Below are positions 47,393 through 57,818 of a stretch of 62,537 bases of DNA, piece after piece. The stretch lies in NCBI GenBank assembly GCA_902580135.1, contig CACHJL010000003.1, positions 1 to 62,537 on the forward strand, written 5' to 3'. The DNA comes from an uncultured Pelagibacteraceae bacterium (GTDB lineage Bacteria > Pseudomonadota > Alphaproteobacteria > Pelagibacterales > Pelagibacteraceae). Every line of letters begins with the position of its first letter. Position 1 is the first letter of the stretch. Below the pieces are notes generated by a model. The model ran no database searches, had not been told where the DNA came from, and saw only the letters and a program-made list of their open reading frames with translations. Made by a program: the position numbers and the translations under genes.

Positions 47393-47848
47393 CTAATTAT
47401 TTAAATAATCTAAAGCTCCTTGTAAAATGAATGCTGCTGCATTTTTATCTATATCTTTTTCTCTTTTGCTAAGATTTATATCTAATTGACTTGATAAGTT
47501 GAAAGCTCCAACTGTTGAAAGTCTTTCATCCCAAAGACAAATTGGTAGATTAATAGATTTAGAAATATTATTTGCTATATCTTTCACTGATTGAGAGGAT
47601 TTTCCTTGAGATCCGTCCATATTAATTGGATTACCTATAATTATTGCCTTTACATCATTTTCTTCAATAATTTCCTTTATTTCATTAATAAAGTGTTTCG
47701 TATCTTTTTTAATTAATGTTTTAAATGGAGTAGCAATTGATTGATTTTCGTCACATATTGATACACCAATCCTTTTTGTACCTAGATCCAAGCCAATTAT
47801 CCGTATTTTAGTTGAATGTTTTTTTTTAAACTCTTCAATTGTGATCAT
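47393..47848 (-). CDS. ruvX: Holliday-junction-resolvase-like protein YqgF/RuvX
   Basis: 151 residues, RNase H fold. IIGLDLGTKRIGVSICDE (about 18-35) with Asp21, the GNPINMDGSQG motif (about 98-108) and WDERLSTV (about 126-133) are characteristic. Family members are implicated in pre-16S rRNA 5' processing and in junction resolution; the former is better supported for bacteria. First gene of the minus-strand run; divergent from gatC with about 50 bases between starts. Confidence 0.92.
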   Translation of the reverse strand: MITIEEFKKKHSTKIRIIGLDLGTKRIGVSICDENQSIATPFKTLIKKDTKHFINEIKEIIEENDVKAIIIGNPINMDGSQGKSSQSVKDIANNISKSINLPICLWDERLSTVGAFNLSSQLDINLSKREKDIDKNAAAFILQGALDYLNN

Positions 47849-47897
47849 ATTGTATATATTTAACTTAAATGATAGTTTGCGACATATTTTTTACCAC

Positions 47898-48185
47898 ATG
47901 ACAATAGATCTTAAAACAGTAAAGCACATCTCAAAATTGGCTAGAATTTCAGTAGATGAAGAAAAAGCTAATAAATTAACAAGTGATCTGAATTCTATAT
48001 TTGATTTTATTGAAAAACTTAACGAATTGAAAACAGAAAATGTTGAGCCACTAACATCAATAGCTGAAACAACATTAAGATTTAGAGAAGATGAAATTAA
48101 AAGTGAAAATATTAGAGAGGAAATTTTAAAAAATTCACCTGATGAAAACAAAGATTTTTTTGTTGTACCTAAGGTTGTAGAATAA
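47898..48185 (+). CDS. gatC: Asp/Glu-tRNA amidotransferase subunit C
   Basis: 95 residues from the ATG giving [17 protein letters not shown], the family start; an in-frame ATG 57 bases upstream would overlap ruvX and add an atypical leader. GatC wraps around and stabilises GatA-GatB. Conserved [12 protein letters not shown] and FREDEI are present. TAATG overlap with gatA. Confidence 0.95.
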   Translation: MTIDLKTVKHISKLARISVDEEKANKLTSDLNSIFDFIEKLNELKTENVEPLTSIAETTLRFREDEIKSENIREEILKNSPDENKDFFVVPKVVE

Positions 48186-49639
48186 TGTCAAATATAACAA
48201 ATCAAACACTTTCAGAAATAATTAATAATATTAAAAGTAAAAAACTTTCATCTCAAGAAGTTACAAAAGCATTTATTGAAAGATCAGAAAAATCAAAAAA
48301 ATTAAATGTATATGTTACTGAAAATTTTACATCAGCAATTAATCAGGCAAAAAAATTTGATGAAAAACCAAATTACGAATTAAAACTACCAGGGATACCA
48401 ATAGCTGTAAAAGACTTGTTTTGTACAAATGGTGTAAAAACTACAGCTGGAAGTAAAATTTTAAATAACTTTATTCCAAACTATGAGTCGACAGTAACAC
48501 AAAATATTTGGGATCAAGGAGGAATTTTGTTAGGAAAATTAAATTGTGATGAATTTGCGATGGGTTCTTCAAATGAAACAAGTTTTTTTGGAAATGTCCA
48601 AAATCCCATAGGTGAAAATTTAGTACCAGGTGGCTCTTCTGGTGGTTCATCTTCTGCCGTTGCTGCAAACTTAACACCCGTAACAATTGGTACCGATACT
48701 GGTGGATCAATAAGACAACCAGCTTCTTTTACTGGAACTGTAGGTTTAAAACCTACTTACGGTAGTTGCTCTAGATATGGGATTGTTGCATTTGCTTCTT
48801 CTTTAGATCAAGCAGGTCCTATGAGTAAAAATGTAAAAGATGCAGCTATTCTTTTAGAAGTGATTTCTTCGTTTGATCAAAAAGACTCCACTTCAATTGA
48901 TTTTAAAAGAAATAAATATTCCGAAGAACTTACAACAAAAATAAAGGGAAAAAAAATAGGTATTCCAAAAGAATATAGAGTTGAAGGAATGTCCGAGGAA
49001 ATTGAAAATCTTTGGAAAAAGGGTATAGAGCATGCAAAAGAGTGTGGAGCTGAAGTAATAGACATCTCTTTACCTTATACAAACTATGCTCTTCCTACTT
49101 ATTATATAGTAGCTCCCGCAGAAGCCTCATCTAATTTAGCAAGGTATGACGGTGTTAAATACGGATTTAGATCTCCAGGTAAAAATTTAATTGATATGTA
49201 TGAAAAAACTAGATCAGAAGGTTTTGGCGAAGAAGTAAAAAGAAGAATTATGATTGGAACTTATGTTCTATCATCAGGTTATTATGACGCTTATTATCTG
49301 AAAGCACAAAAAGTAAGACAGCTAATTAAAAAAGATTTTGATGACGCATATAAAAAAGTAGATGCCATATTAACTCCCTCAACTCCAAGCTCAGCTTTTA
49401 AGATAGGTGAAAAAAAAGACGATCCAGTTTCAATGTACCTAAATGATATTTTTACTGTACCAGTAAATTTAGCTGGTTTACCCGCAATTTCAATCCCTGC
49501 TGGATTAGACAAACAAGGATATCCGCTTGGTTTGCAAATAATAGGAAAACCTTTTGATGAACAAAACATATTAAATATAGCTTATTCTATGGAAGAAAAA
49601 ATTAATTTTAAAAATAAAATTTTAGATTGGTGGATTTAA
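48185..49639 (+). CDS. gatA: Asp/Glu-tRNA amidotransferase subunit A
   Basis: 484 residues. Amidase that releases ammonia from glutamine for conversion of mischarged Glu-tRNA(Gln) or Asp-tRNA(Asn). The amidase signature carries the Ser-cisSer-Lys triad: Lys76 in IAVKDLF, the serines of [13 protein letters not shown] (149-161) and [12 protein letters not shown] (169-180). Coupled to gatC and gatB by TAATG overlaps. Confidence 0.98.
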   Translation: MSNITNQTLSEIINNIKSKKLSSQEVTKAFIERSEKSKKLNVYVTENFTSAINQAKKFDEKPNYELKLPGIPIAVKDLFCTNGVKTTAGSKILNNFIPNYESTVTQNIWDQGGILLGKLNCDEFAMGSSNETSFFGNVQNPIGENLVPGGSSGGSSSAVAANLTPVTIGTDTGGSIRQPASFTGTVGLKPTYGSCSRYGIVAFASSLDQAGPMSKNVKDAAILLEVISSFDQKDSTSIDFKRNKYSEELTTKIKGKKIGIPKEYRVEGMSEEIENLWKKGIEHAKECGAEVIDISLPYTNYALPTYYIVAPAEASSNLARYDGVKYGFRSPGKNLIDMYEKTRSEGFGEEVKRRIMIGTYVLSSGYYDAYYLKAQKVRQLIKKDFDDAYKKVDAILTPSTPSSAFKIGEKKDDPVSMYLNDIFTVPVNLAGLPAISIPAGLDKQGYPLGLQIIGKPFDEQNILNIAYSMEEKINFKNKILDWWI

Positions 49640-51102
49640 TGTCTAAAGTGGAAAAATTTTTAATTAAAAGAGGCAATAATCAATATGAAGTTGTCATAGG
49701 ATTAGAGGTTCATGCACAAGTAAATTCTAAATCTAAGTTGTTTTCTTCATCTTCAACTAAATTTGGAGCAGAACCAAACACACAAGTAAGTTTAGTAGAT
49801 GCGGCATTTCCAGGAATGTTACCAGTAATAAACGAGTTTTGTATTAAGCAAGCTATTAAAACTGGAATCGGTTTGAAAGCAAAAATTAATAAAAGGTCTA
49901 TATTTGATAGAAAAAATTATTTTTATGCTGATCTTCCGCAGGGATATCAAATTTCACAATATAAATATCCAATAGTAGGTGAGGGAACAGTCATTCTTGA
50001 TATGCCATATGGTCAAAAAAAAGTTGGTATTGAAAGATTACATTTAGAACAAGATGCGGGAAAAAGTATACATGATATGGATCCCAAAAATACTCTTGTT
50101 GACTTAAATAGATCTGGTGTTGCTTTAATGGAAATAGTAAGCAAACCTGATTTGACATCTCCAGAAGAAGTTAACGTTTATATAAAAAAAGTTAGATCGA
50201 TAATGAGATATCTTGGAACCTGTGATGGTAATATGCAAGAAGGTTCTTTAAGGGCAGATGTAAATGTTTCTGTAAAAAGAATAGGAGAATCAAAATTAGG
50301 AACAAGATGTGAAATCAAAAATGTTAACTCAATCAAATTTATGCAAATGGCAATCACCAGTGAAGCAAATAGACAAGTTGATTTAATTGAAGAGGGTAAA
50401 CAAATTGATCAAGAGACAAGATTATTTGATACAAAAAAAAATGAAACTAGATCAATGAGATCAAAAGAAGATGCACATGATTATAGATATTTTCCAGATC
50501 CAGATTTGTTACCCTTGGAAATTACTGATGATTTTATACAAAAAATTAAAACCGAAATACCAGAACTGCCAGATGAAAAAAAATCACGTTTTATTGAAAA
50601 ATTTAATTTGAGTTCTTATGAAGCAAATATTTTAGTATCAGATCTTGATACATCAAAATATTTTGAGACTGTTATTGAAAATTCAGATGTAAAACTTTCA
50701 TCAAATTGGATCACTGGTGAACTATTTGCTTTATTAAATGAAAAAAACTTAGAAATTTCACAAAGTCCAATAAGCTCAAAAAATCTATCTAAATTAATCA
50801 ATTTGATAAAAGATGGGACAATTTCTGGTAAAATAGCAAAAACTGTTTTTGAAATTATGGCTGATGGAGACAAAAATCCGGTTGATATTATCGAAGAAAA
50901 AGGACTTAAACAACAAAGTGATCCTAAGGAATTGGAGAAATTTATAGAAAAAGTAATAAACGAAAATCAAGATAAAGTTAAAGAGTACAAATCTGGAAAA
51001 GAAAAACTATTTGGTTTTTTTGTAGGACAGGTAATGCAAGCTTCAAGAGGTAAGGCTAATCCTCAATTAGTTAATGAGATATTAAAAAAAAAACTGAAAT
51101 AG
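49639..51102 (+). CDS. gatB: Asp/Glu-tRNA amidotransferase subunit B
   Basis: 487 residues from the ATG overlapping the gatA stop (an in-frame ATG 12 bases upstream lies inside gatA). Kinase-transamidase subunit that phosphorylates the mischarged amino acid. [20 protein letters not shown] (about 16-35), [17 protein letters not shown] (about 87-103), [10 protein letters not shown] and the C-terminal YqeY-like tail domain with [16 protein letters not shown] are typical. Confidence 0.97.
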   Translation: MSKVEKFLIKRGNNQYEVVIGLEVHAQVNSKSKLFSSSSTKFGAEPNTQVSLVDAAFPGMLPVINEFCIKQAIKTGIGLKAKINKRSIFDRKNYFYADLPQGYQISQYKYPIVGEGTVILDMPYGQKKVGIERLHLEQDAGKSIHDMDPKNTLVDLNRSGVALMEIVSKPDLTSPEEVNVYIKKVRSIMRYLGTCDGNMQEGSLRADVNVSVKRIGESKLGTRCEIKNVNSIKFMQMAITSEANRQVDLIEEGKQIDQETRLFDTKKNETRSMRSKEDAHDYRYFPDPDLLPLEITDDFIQKIKTEIPELPDEKKSRFIEKFNLSSYEANILVSDLDTSKYFETVIENSDVKLSSNWITGELFALLNEKNLEISQSPISSKNLSKLINLIKDGTISGKIAKTVFEIMADGDKNPVDIIEEKGLKQQSDPKELEKFIEKVINENQDKVKEYKSGKEKLFGFFVGQVMQASRGKANPQLVNEILKKKLK

Positions 51103-51103
51103 A

Positions 51104-51760
51104 ATGGGTTCAAATCTCACTGTTAATAAAGAAATTGAAATATATATAAATAATAATTCAACAAAACTTCATCCTGTTCAAAAAGAAATAATTAGACACA
51201 ATGCAGAACTAGGAGATATTAAAAGAATGCAAATCTCAGTATCACAATGCCATTTTTTACATTTATTAATTAAATCTTCTAAAATTAAAAAAATTTTAGA
51301 AATAGGTACTTTTACTGGATTAAGTACATTATCTATGTCTCTAGCTTTACCAGACGATGGCTCAGTAATAGCGTTAGATAAAAATAAAGAAACTAGTAAT
51401 ACAGCAGTAAATTTTTTTAAAAAAGCCGCACAAGAGAACAAAATAAAGTTAATTATTGCCCCAGCATTAGAAAGTTTAAATAATTTACAAGATCAAAAGC
51501 AAAAATTTGATTTAGTATTCATTGATGCTGACAAAGAAAATTATAAAAACTATTTTAATCATTCAGTCAATTTAATCGATAAAGATGGTTTAATTGTAAT
51601 AGATAATGTTTTGTGGCATGGCGAGGTTATTGATAATAATAAACAAGATAGATTAACTGTAAGTATAAGAGAATTTAATTCCTATGTTAATAAGGATAAA
51701 AGAGTTGAAAATTTAATTATCCCAATAGGTGATGGTTTAACTGTTTGTAGAAAATTATAA
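51104..51760 (+). CDS. SAM-dependent O-methyltransferase (caffeoyl-CoA O-methyltransferase-like)
   Basis: 218 residues. Motif I EIGTFTGLSTL at 66-76, motif FDLVFIDADKENY (about 140-152) with metal/substrate-binding acidic residues, and VIDNVLWHGEV (about 166-176). This is the cation-dependent class I group (Methyltransf_3) that methylates catechol-type or other small hydroxyls; the bacterial substrate is unknown. One base after gatB, so part of the gat transcript; overlaps trhO by one base. Confidence 0.85.
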   Translation: MGSNLTVNKEIEIYINNNSTKLHPVQKEIIRHNAELGDIKRMQISVSQCHFLHLLIKSSKIKKILEIGTFTGLSTLSMSLALPDDGSVIALDKNKETSNTAVNFFKKAAQENKIKLIIAPALESLNNLQDQKQKFDLVFIDADKENYKNYFNHSVNLIDKDGLIVIDNVLWHGEVIDNNKQDRLTVSIREFNSYVNKDKRVENLIIPIGDGLTVCRKL

Positions 51761-52659
51761 TGTATTATATTTCTGGTTTCTATAAGTTTAAAAAAATTTA
51801 TAACATCAAAAAAAATAAAAAATTACTAAGCGATATTTTTAGCAAATATAATATAAGAGGAACAATAATTGTTTCTGATGAAGGAATAAATGGAACAATA
51901 TCATCTAACAAAAAAAATTTAAAGCTAGTTTTAAATAAAATTAAAAAAACTTTTAATTTTATAAATTTTGATAGTCAAAATTTATCTAATAGTAAATTTC
52001 AAATATTCCATAGAGGTAAGATTAAAATAAAAAAAGAGGTGGTTCCTATGGGAATAAAAATATCAAAAAGAAAAACAAAAAACCATCTAGAACCAAGCAT
52101 GTGGAATAAACTTATTAGCAATAAAAAAACAATACTAATAGACGCTAGAAAACCATTTGAATATAAAGTTGGTACATTTAAACGTTCAATAAATCCAGAG
52201 ATAGATAACTTTAGAGAATTTCCTGATTATCTTAAAAGGTTAGATAGGAACAAAACTATAGCAATGTTTTGTACTGGTGGAATAAGATGCGAAAAAGCTA
52301 GCGTATATCTTGAAAAAAAAGGTTTTAATAATGTATTTCAATTAAAGGGTGGAATAATTAATTATCTAAAAAAAATAAAAAAAAACAAAAGTTTATGGAA
52401 AGGTGAATGTTATGTTTTTGACAATAGAATTTCTATAAAACACGGATTGGCTGTTGGTACTCATTCTATGTGTAGCGGATGTAGAAAGCCGATATCTATT
52501 AAAGATAAAAAATCACTTAAGTATGAAGAGGGTGTTTCATGTCCAAATTGTCACGATACACTAACAAATTCACAAAAAGAAAGATTTAGAATGAGACAAA
52601 AGCAAATAAATGTTGCAAAAAAACTTGGAAGAAAACATATATTCCAAAAAGAATTTTAA
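51760..52659 (+). CDS. trhO: tRNA uridine(34) hydroxylase (rhodanese family)
   Basis: 299 residues. Adds a hydroxyl to wobble uridine 34 in certain tRNAs, the oxygen-dependent route to 5-hydroxyuridine. N-terminal acylphosphatase-like domain (GTIIVSDEGINGTIS, about 34-48), then a rhodanese domain with active-site Cys171 in CTGGIRCEKA, and a C-terminal Cys-rich region (CSGCRKPI, CPNCHD) that may bind zinc. Formerly YceA. Confidence 0.93.
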   Translation: MYYISGFYKFKKIYNIKKNKKLLSDIFSKYNIRGTIIVSDEGINGTISSNKKNLKLVLNKIKKTFNFINFDSQNLSNSKFQIFHRGKIKIKKEVVPMGIKISKRKTKNHLEPSMWNKLISNKKTILIDARKPFEYKVGTFKRSINPEIDNFREFPDYLKRLDRNKTIAMFCTGGIRCEKASVYLEKKGFNNVFQLKGGIINYLKKIKKNKSLWKGECYVFDNRISIKHGLAVGTHSMCSGCRKPISIKDKKSLKYEEGVSCPNCHDTLTNSQKERFRMRQKQINVAKKLGRKHIFQKEF

Positions 52660-52661
52660 AT

Positions 52662-54017
52662 ATGGATTTGCTGAAGGACAATATACCTAGGCTTGTTAGA
52701 AAACTTGCTGTTCCTGCTATGGTAGGAACTTTATTTCAAACTCTTTATAATGTAGTGGATACTTTTTTTGCAGGGAAAATATCTCCAGAAGCATTATCAG
52801 CATTAAGTAAATCATTCCCAATATATTTTATTATTATTGCCACTTCTATAGGCGTAACAGTTGCCGGAACATCTCTAATAGGAAACAGCATTGGTGAAAA
52901 AGATAATAAAAAAACTTTAAATTATTTTTCCCATATTATTTATTACGGATTTTTAATTTCTATATTTATAACCTTTCTAGGATTATATTTTTCTGAAGCA
53001 GTATTTTTTTTAATGGGTTCGACAGAAGAAGTTGCATCTTTAGGCCTTGAATATACTAATATTATTTATTCAGGTTCTTTTTTATTTATTTTAGTTGTTT
53101 CATTAAATTCATTACTTCATGCAGAAGGTGACACTAAAACTTACAGAAATGTTTTAGTTTTATCATTTCTTTTAAACATAATATTAAATCCTATTTTAAT
53201 ATTTGGTTTTTTATTTATCCCAGCTTTTGGTGTTAAGGGCATAGGTATAGCTACAATTATTTCTCAATTAGTTTCCTTTCTAGTTATTTTATTTAAGGTT
53301 CTTAAAAATAAAAGGGTAAGAAAAATAACAAGCGTATATTTAGTTCCAAAATTTTTATTTTTTAAAAATATCTTTTTTCAATCAATGCCCATTTCAATAT
53401 CTATATGCGGATACGCATTAGCTGCTGCAATAATTTTTACTTACGTAGGTCAATCTGGCGAATACGCTGTTGCAGGTTACGGTGTAGGTACACGTATAGA
53501 ACAAGTAGTTCTACTTCCAATACTTGGAATTAATACAGCCATAATATCTATTATAGCCCAAAATTACGGAGCTAATAATCTTGTCAGAATCAAAGAAACT
53601 TATTTTACTGCTATTAAATATGCTTTTATTATAATGATTACAGCTGGAACTTTGGTTTTTTTATCAGCAAGTGTAATTACAAGTTTTTTTTCAAGCGACC
53701 CTGAAGTAATTGAATATGGAAAAAGATATTTAAAAATTTCAGCTTTTGTATTACCTGCTTATCCTGTTTTTTTTCTATCAAACGGTTTTTTCATGGCTTT
53801 AAAAAAGTCAGAAAATGCAATGATTTCTAACTTTTTTAGAAATGTTCTTAACCCAATTGCAGTATTTTATATTGCCAAATATATAAATGCGAGCTTTGAA
53901 ACTTTCTTCTGGTTATGGGTAGGAATTAATTGGTTTTTCTCAATTTCTTATTTTTTTATAATAATTTATTATTTTAAGATTAAATTAAATAAATCTAACA
54001 CTGTCGTTCATCCATGA
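52662..54017 (+). CDS. MATE family efflux transporter
   Basis: 451 residues with twelve predicted membrane spans in two related halves. The first half has PAMVGTLFQTLYNVVDTFFAG (about 18-38, read in parts), the second QSMPISISICGYALAAA and an IEQVVLLPILGINTA stretch. MATE proteins export drugs, cations or lipid-linked compounds using Na+ or H+ gradients; substrate unknown. Last gene of the gat-led run; its last 33 bases overlap the convergent soxG. Confidence 0.9.
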   Translation: MDLLKDNIPRLVRKLAVPAMVGTLFQTLYNVVDTFFAGKISPEALSALSKSFPIYFIIIATSIGVTVAGTSLIGNSIGEKDNKKTLNYFSHIIYYGFLISIFITFLGLYFSEAVFFLMGSTEEVASLGLEYTNIIYSGSFLFILVVSLNSLLHAEGDTKTYRNVLVLSFLLNIILNPILIFGFLFIPAFGVKGIGIATIISQLVSFLVILFKVLKNKRVRKITSVYLVPKFLFFKNIFFQSMPISISICGYALAAAIIFTYVGQSGEYAVAGYGVGTRIEQVVLLPILGINTAIISIIAQNYGANNLVRIKETYFTAIKYAFIIMITAGTLVFLSASVITSFFSSDPEVIEYGKRYLKISAFVLPAYPVFFLSNGFFMALKKSENAMISNFFRNVLNPIAVFYIAKYINASFETFFWLWVGINWFFSISYFFIIIYYFKIKLNKSNTVVHP

Positions 54018-54545
54018 CCATAAATGTGATGAAAAAGATCTTCTAACAAATAAATTTAAATCATAAATATTTTTATTGTGAATGATAACATCAATATGAT
54101 TAAGCAAAGTTTGCGTAACGGCACCTTTTGAGTTTTTAAAATTATTAAAATTAAATGGACAACCAGCTGATAATAATTCAAAAATTTTTGTACCTTTTAA
54201 ATTAATCATTATCCAATGATCAGAAACGTTTGTAACAGAACCTAGCTTTACTTTAGAAATTTCATTAAAAAGATTATCCTCTAATGTGTTAGCATCTTTT
54301 ATATCAACCTTATCATTTGAGTACAAAAACCATTCATCCGGACTCAACCAAAGAAGATTTAACTTTTCGTTACTCGATGATGTATTGGGGTCTACAGGAG
54401 TAATTATAGACAATTCTTTTCCAATTTTAGTTATAAAATCTCTATTTTTACCTCTCAAATTTATTTTAAAGATAGGCTCGACCTTTGAAAATTTTATTTC
54501 TGAATATTCTTTACTATCAATAATTGGAGTATTAAAATTAAGCAT
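53985..54545 (-). CDS. soxG: Sarcosine oxidase gamma subunit
   Basis: 186 residues, a degenerate folate-binding (GcvT-like) fold that packs against the alpha subunit. Visible: FKINLRGKNRDFITKIG (about 27-43), LLWLSPDEWFLY (about 65-76), VTNVSDHWIMINLKG (about 98-112) and SAGCPFNF. Overlaps soxA by 8 bases and the convergent MATE gene by 33. Last gene of soxBDAG. Confidence 0.9.
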   Translation of the reverse strand: MLNFNTPIIDSKEYSEIKFSKVEPIFKINLRGKNRDFITKIGKELSIITPVDPNTSSSNEKLNLLWLSPDEWFLYSNDKVDIKDANTLEDNLFNEISKVKLGSVTNVSDHWIMINLKGTKIFELLSAGCPFNFNNFKNSKGAVTQTLLNHIDVIIHNKNIYDLNLFVRRSFSSHLWSWMNDSVRFI

Positions 54546-57543
54546 TCAACCTCTTATTTTCTTTATCTAAAAAAACTGTATCTGTTATAGTTACATTAAT
54601 TGTTTTGTTTTCCATCGGAACAAACAATTTTTTACCCTTCATCTTTTTACCATTTTTTACTATAGCAAGTGCAATTGATTTATTTAAATTTGGACTAAAA
54701 TAACTAGAAGTCACATGACCAAGCATTTCAATTGGTTGCTTATTTTTTTCAGTAACAATTTGTGCGCCTTCTTCTAAAACTTCCTTTGGATCATCAGTTA
54801 GTAATCCTACTAGTTGTTTTCTATCTTCTCTTATTGTGTCACTTCTATATAAAGATCTTTTACCAACAAAATCATATTTCTTTTTACTAATTATCCAATC
54901 CATCTGTAAGTCTACAGGAGTCATTGTTCCATCAGTATCTTGACCTACTATTATGAAACCTTTTTCTGCTCTGAGTAAGTGCATTGTTTCTGTTCCGTAA
55001 GGTGTAATATTAAACTCTTTACCAGCCTCATAGCATTTTTCCCAAACAGACTTTGCGTATGATGATTGAATATTAATTTCATAGCTATGTTCACCAGTAA
55101 AACTAATACGCATTACCCTACATTTTATATTATCGATCAAAGCATTTTTGAATGACATATGTGGAAATTCTTTATCAGATAAATCTAAATCAGGAATTAC
55201 TTTTGAAAGAATTTTTTTTGAATTAGGACCACAAACACTTACTGTACCATAGTGATCAGTTACTGAAGTTAAATATACATCTAGTTCAGGCCATTCTGTT
55301 TGCAAGTAATCTTCTAATTTTGAAAGAACATTAGCAGCACCACCAGTTGTTGTAGTCATTAAATAATGGTTTTCTGACAATCTAGTTGTAACTCCATCAT
55401 CGTAAACCATTCCATCTTCATTGAGCATAAGGCCGTATCTGCATTTTCCTATTTCTAATTTTGACCATGCATTTGTATAAACTCTATTTAAAAATTCAGA
55501 TGCATCACTTCCTTGAATATCTATTTTTCCAAGAGTAGATGCGTCTAAGATACCAGCACTATCTCTAGCAGCCTTACTTTCTCTTTGTACAGCTTCATGC
55601 ATATTTTCGTTGTCTACAGGATAGTACCAGGCTCTTTTCCATTGACCGACATTTTCAAACACTGCTTTATTTTTTATATGCCATTCATGCATCGGTGTTT
55701 TTCTTGTAATATCAAAAAATTCACCAACGTTTCTTCCAACAATCGTTCCGAAAGTTAGTGGAGTGTAAGGAGGTCTAAATGTAGTTGTTCCTAATTGACC
55801 CATTTTAACACCTGCAGTTTCAGCTATAATTCCAAGAGCATGCATATTAGATAATTTGCCTTGATCGGTAGCCATGCCCGTTGTTGTGTATCTTTTTACA
55901 TGTTCAATTGATTTATAACCTTCTCTTAAAGCTAATTTTACATCATTTGCAGTAGAATCATTTTGAAAATCTAAAAATGGCTTAGTTTTTCCTAATGGCT
56001 TATCAGATGGAAGTAGCCAAATATTTTTTTTATGAATTTCTTTTGAGGAAATAATTTCCAGATTTTCATAATCGTTATTATTAACTTTTAAAAATTTATT
56101 TGTTGAATTAACCGAATTTTTAATTATTTCATCAAGCTCAAAATCACCATTACAAGATCCAATACTTATTTGATCTAATTCTGATTTACCTGGTAAAAAA
56201 ACATTATCTTCATCTCTAAAATTGAGTTTACCACCAGATTGAGTAAATAAATGTACTCTTGGCGTCCAACCACCTGAAATACCCAAACAGTCACATTGTT
56301 CTTTTATTTTTTTTCCTACAACAGCAGCACCATCATCAGATAGTTTCATAATTTCAATGGAATTTATTTTTTTGTAACCATTTGTATTAACAATTGTAGA
56401 TTTCCAATGAATTTTAATACCTAACTTTTCAGCTTGTTTAACTATTGACGAATTAGTTTTATCTCTTATATCAACTACTGAATTAACATTTACACCACTA
56501 TTATCTAAAGAGATTGCAGTTTCATATGCTGAATCATTATTTGTAAATAAAGATATTTTTTGTCCACATTTTACTCCGTAATAATCTATGTATTTTTTGA
56601 TAGAAGATGAGAGCATAATGCCAGGTCTATCATTATTGTTGAAAATCAATGGTCTCTCCATCGATCCTGTAGCTATAATTACTTTTTTTGCTCTAATTTT
56701 CCAAAGTCTTTGACGAATTTTATCTTTTTTTTCATTTATATCTAAATGGTCTGTTATATTTTCTCTTGCTAGAAGATAATTGTAACTGTGATAAGCAGCT
56801 AACGATGTTCTTGTTTTTATAGTTAAATTTTCAAGTGATTTTAGAGTTTCAATTTCTTTTTTTAACCATTCATTTGAATAAGAATTATTTATTTTAAAGC
56901 ATTCATTTTCTTGAAAAAGAGTAGTTCCACCTAGGATATTTTTATCGTCTATTAATAAAGTATTTAAATTATTCTTAGCTGCTATTTTAGCAGCTATTAT
57001 TCCAGAAATACCCCCGCCAACAACTAAAACATCACAGTGCAAGTATCTATGATCATAAATATCTTTGTCCGGTTCAGTAGGCGATTTACCTAAACCTGCA
57101 GATTTTCTTATAAAGTATTCATATAATTTCCAAAAATTAGAAGGCCACATGAATGTTTTATAATAGAAAGCTGCCGGTATAAGAGGTGAGAAAAAATTGT
57201 TTATTGCCCCTATATCAAAATTAACACTTGGCCAGCAGTTCTGACTTGATGCTTCTAAACCTTCATATAATTCTATTTCAGTTGCTCTTGTATTAGGTTC
57301 TGTCATTGAAGCATCATTTCCAACTTGTACAATTGCATTAGGCTCTTCAGAACCACATGCCATTATCCCTCTTGGACGATGATATTTAAAACTTCTTCCT
57401 ACAAGGTGAATATTGTTTGCTAATAAAGCCGAAGCTAAAGTATCACCTTTAAAACCATATAAAGTTTTGCCATCAAACTTAAAAGAAATTCTAGTTGTTT
57501 GATCAATAAACCTGTTATTTATTATTCTTAAATCTTTGCTCAT
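54538..57543 (-). CDS. soxA: Sarcosine oxidase alpha subunit
   Basis: 1001 residues. N-terminal 2Fe-2S-ferredoxin-like fold without cluster cysteines (about 17-100), an NAD-binding Rossmann domain with VVGGGISG (174-181), and a C-terminal aminomethyltransferase (GcvT-like) half (about 615-1001) that binds tetrahydrofolate and captures the methyl group as 5,10-methylene-THF. MLNEDGMVYDDGV and GEHSYEINIQSSYA support the latter. Overlaps soxD and soxG. Confidence 0.96.
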   Translation of the reverse strand: MSKDLRIINNRFIDQTTRISFKFDGKTLYGFKGDTLASALLANNIHLVGRSFKYHRPRGIMACGSEEPNAIVQVGNDASMTEPNTRATEIELYEGLEASSQNCWPSVNFDIGAINNFFSPLIPAAFYYKTFMWPSNFWKLYEYFIRKSAGLGKSPTEPDKDIYDHRYLHCDVLVVGGGISGIIAAKIAAKNNLNTLLIDDKNILGGTTLFQENECFKINNSYSNEWLKKEIETLKSLENLTIKTRTSLAAYHSYNYLLARENITDHLDINEKKDKIRQRLWKIRAKKVIIATGSMERPLIFNNNDRPGIMLSSSIKKYIDYYGVKCGQKISLFTNNDSAYETAISLDNSGVNVNSVVDIRDKTNSSIVKQAEKLGIKIHWKSTIVNTNGYKKINSIEIMKLSDDGAAVVGKKIKEQCDCLGISGGWTPRVHLFTQSGGKLNFRDEDNVFLPGKSELDQISIGSCNGDFELDEIIKNSVNSTNKFLKVNNNDYENLEIISSKEIHKKNIWLLPSDKPLGKTKPFLDFQNDSTANDVKLALREGYKSIEHVKRYTTTGMATDQGKLSNMHALGIIAETAGVKMGQLGTTTFRPPYTPLTFGTIVGRNVGEFFDITRKTPMHEWHIKNKAVFENVGQWKRAWYYPVDNENMHEAVQRESKAARDSAGILDASTLGKIDIQGSDASEFLNRVYTNAWSKLEIGKCRYGLMLNEDGMVYDDGVTTRLSENHYLMTTTTGGAANVLSKLEDYLQTEWPELDVYLTSVTDHYGTVSVCGPNSKKILSKVIPDLDLSDKEFPHMSFKNALIDNIKCRVMRISFTGEHSYEINIQSSYAKSVWEKCYEAGKEFNITPYGTETMHLLRAEKGFIIVGQDTDGTMTPVDLQMDWIISKKKYDFVGKRSLYRSDTIREDRKQLVGLLTDDPKEVLEEGAQIVTEKNKQPIEMLGHVTSSYFSPNLNKSIALAIVKNGKKMKGKKLFVPMENKTINVTITDTVFLDKENKRLNA

Positions 57544-57818
57544 TAATTTATTGGAGGTTTTTCACCTATTTTGTAAACAGCGTGAATTTTATCATTTGAA
57601 GTGTCTCTAACCATATTAAACCATTTTCTGCATCCATGAGCATGGTTCCATCTTTCAAATTGAACACCTTTAATATTTTTTCTCATAAAAAGATATTCTG
57701 CCCATTGGTCATCACTTAATTCAGTAGGTTGTTTTGGTCTTACAATATGTGCCTCTCCACCAGCAGAAAATTCACTTTGATCTCTTTCACCACAATATGG
57801 ACAATTAATTAAAAACAT
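57543..57818 (-). CDS. soxD: Sarcosine oxidase delta subunit
   Basis: 91 residues. Small zinc-binding subunit: Cys6 and Cys9 in CPYC, His59 and Cys63 in HAHGC fit the known zinc ligands of SoxD. GEAHIVRP is also conserved. It links beta and alpha subunits in the heterotetramer. One-base overlaps with soxB and soxA (TAATG-type junctions). Confidence 0.95.
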   Translation of the reverse strand: MFLINCPYCGERDQSEFSAGGEAHIVRPKQPTELSDDQWAEYLFMRKNIKGVQFERWNHAHGCRKWFNMVRDTSNDKIHAVYKIGEKPPIN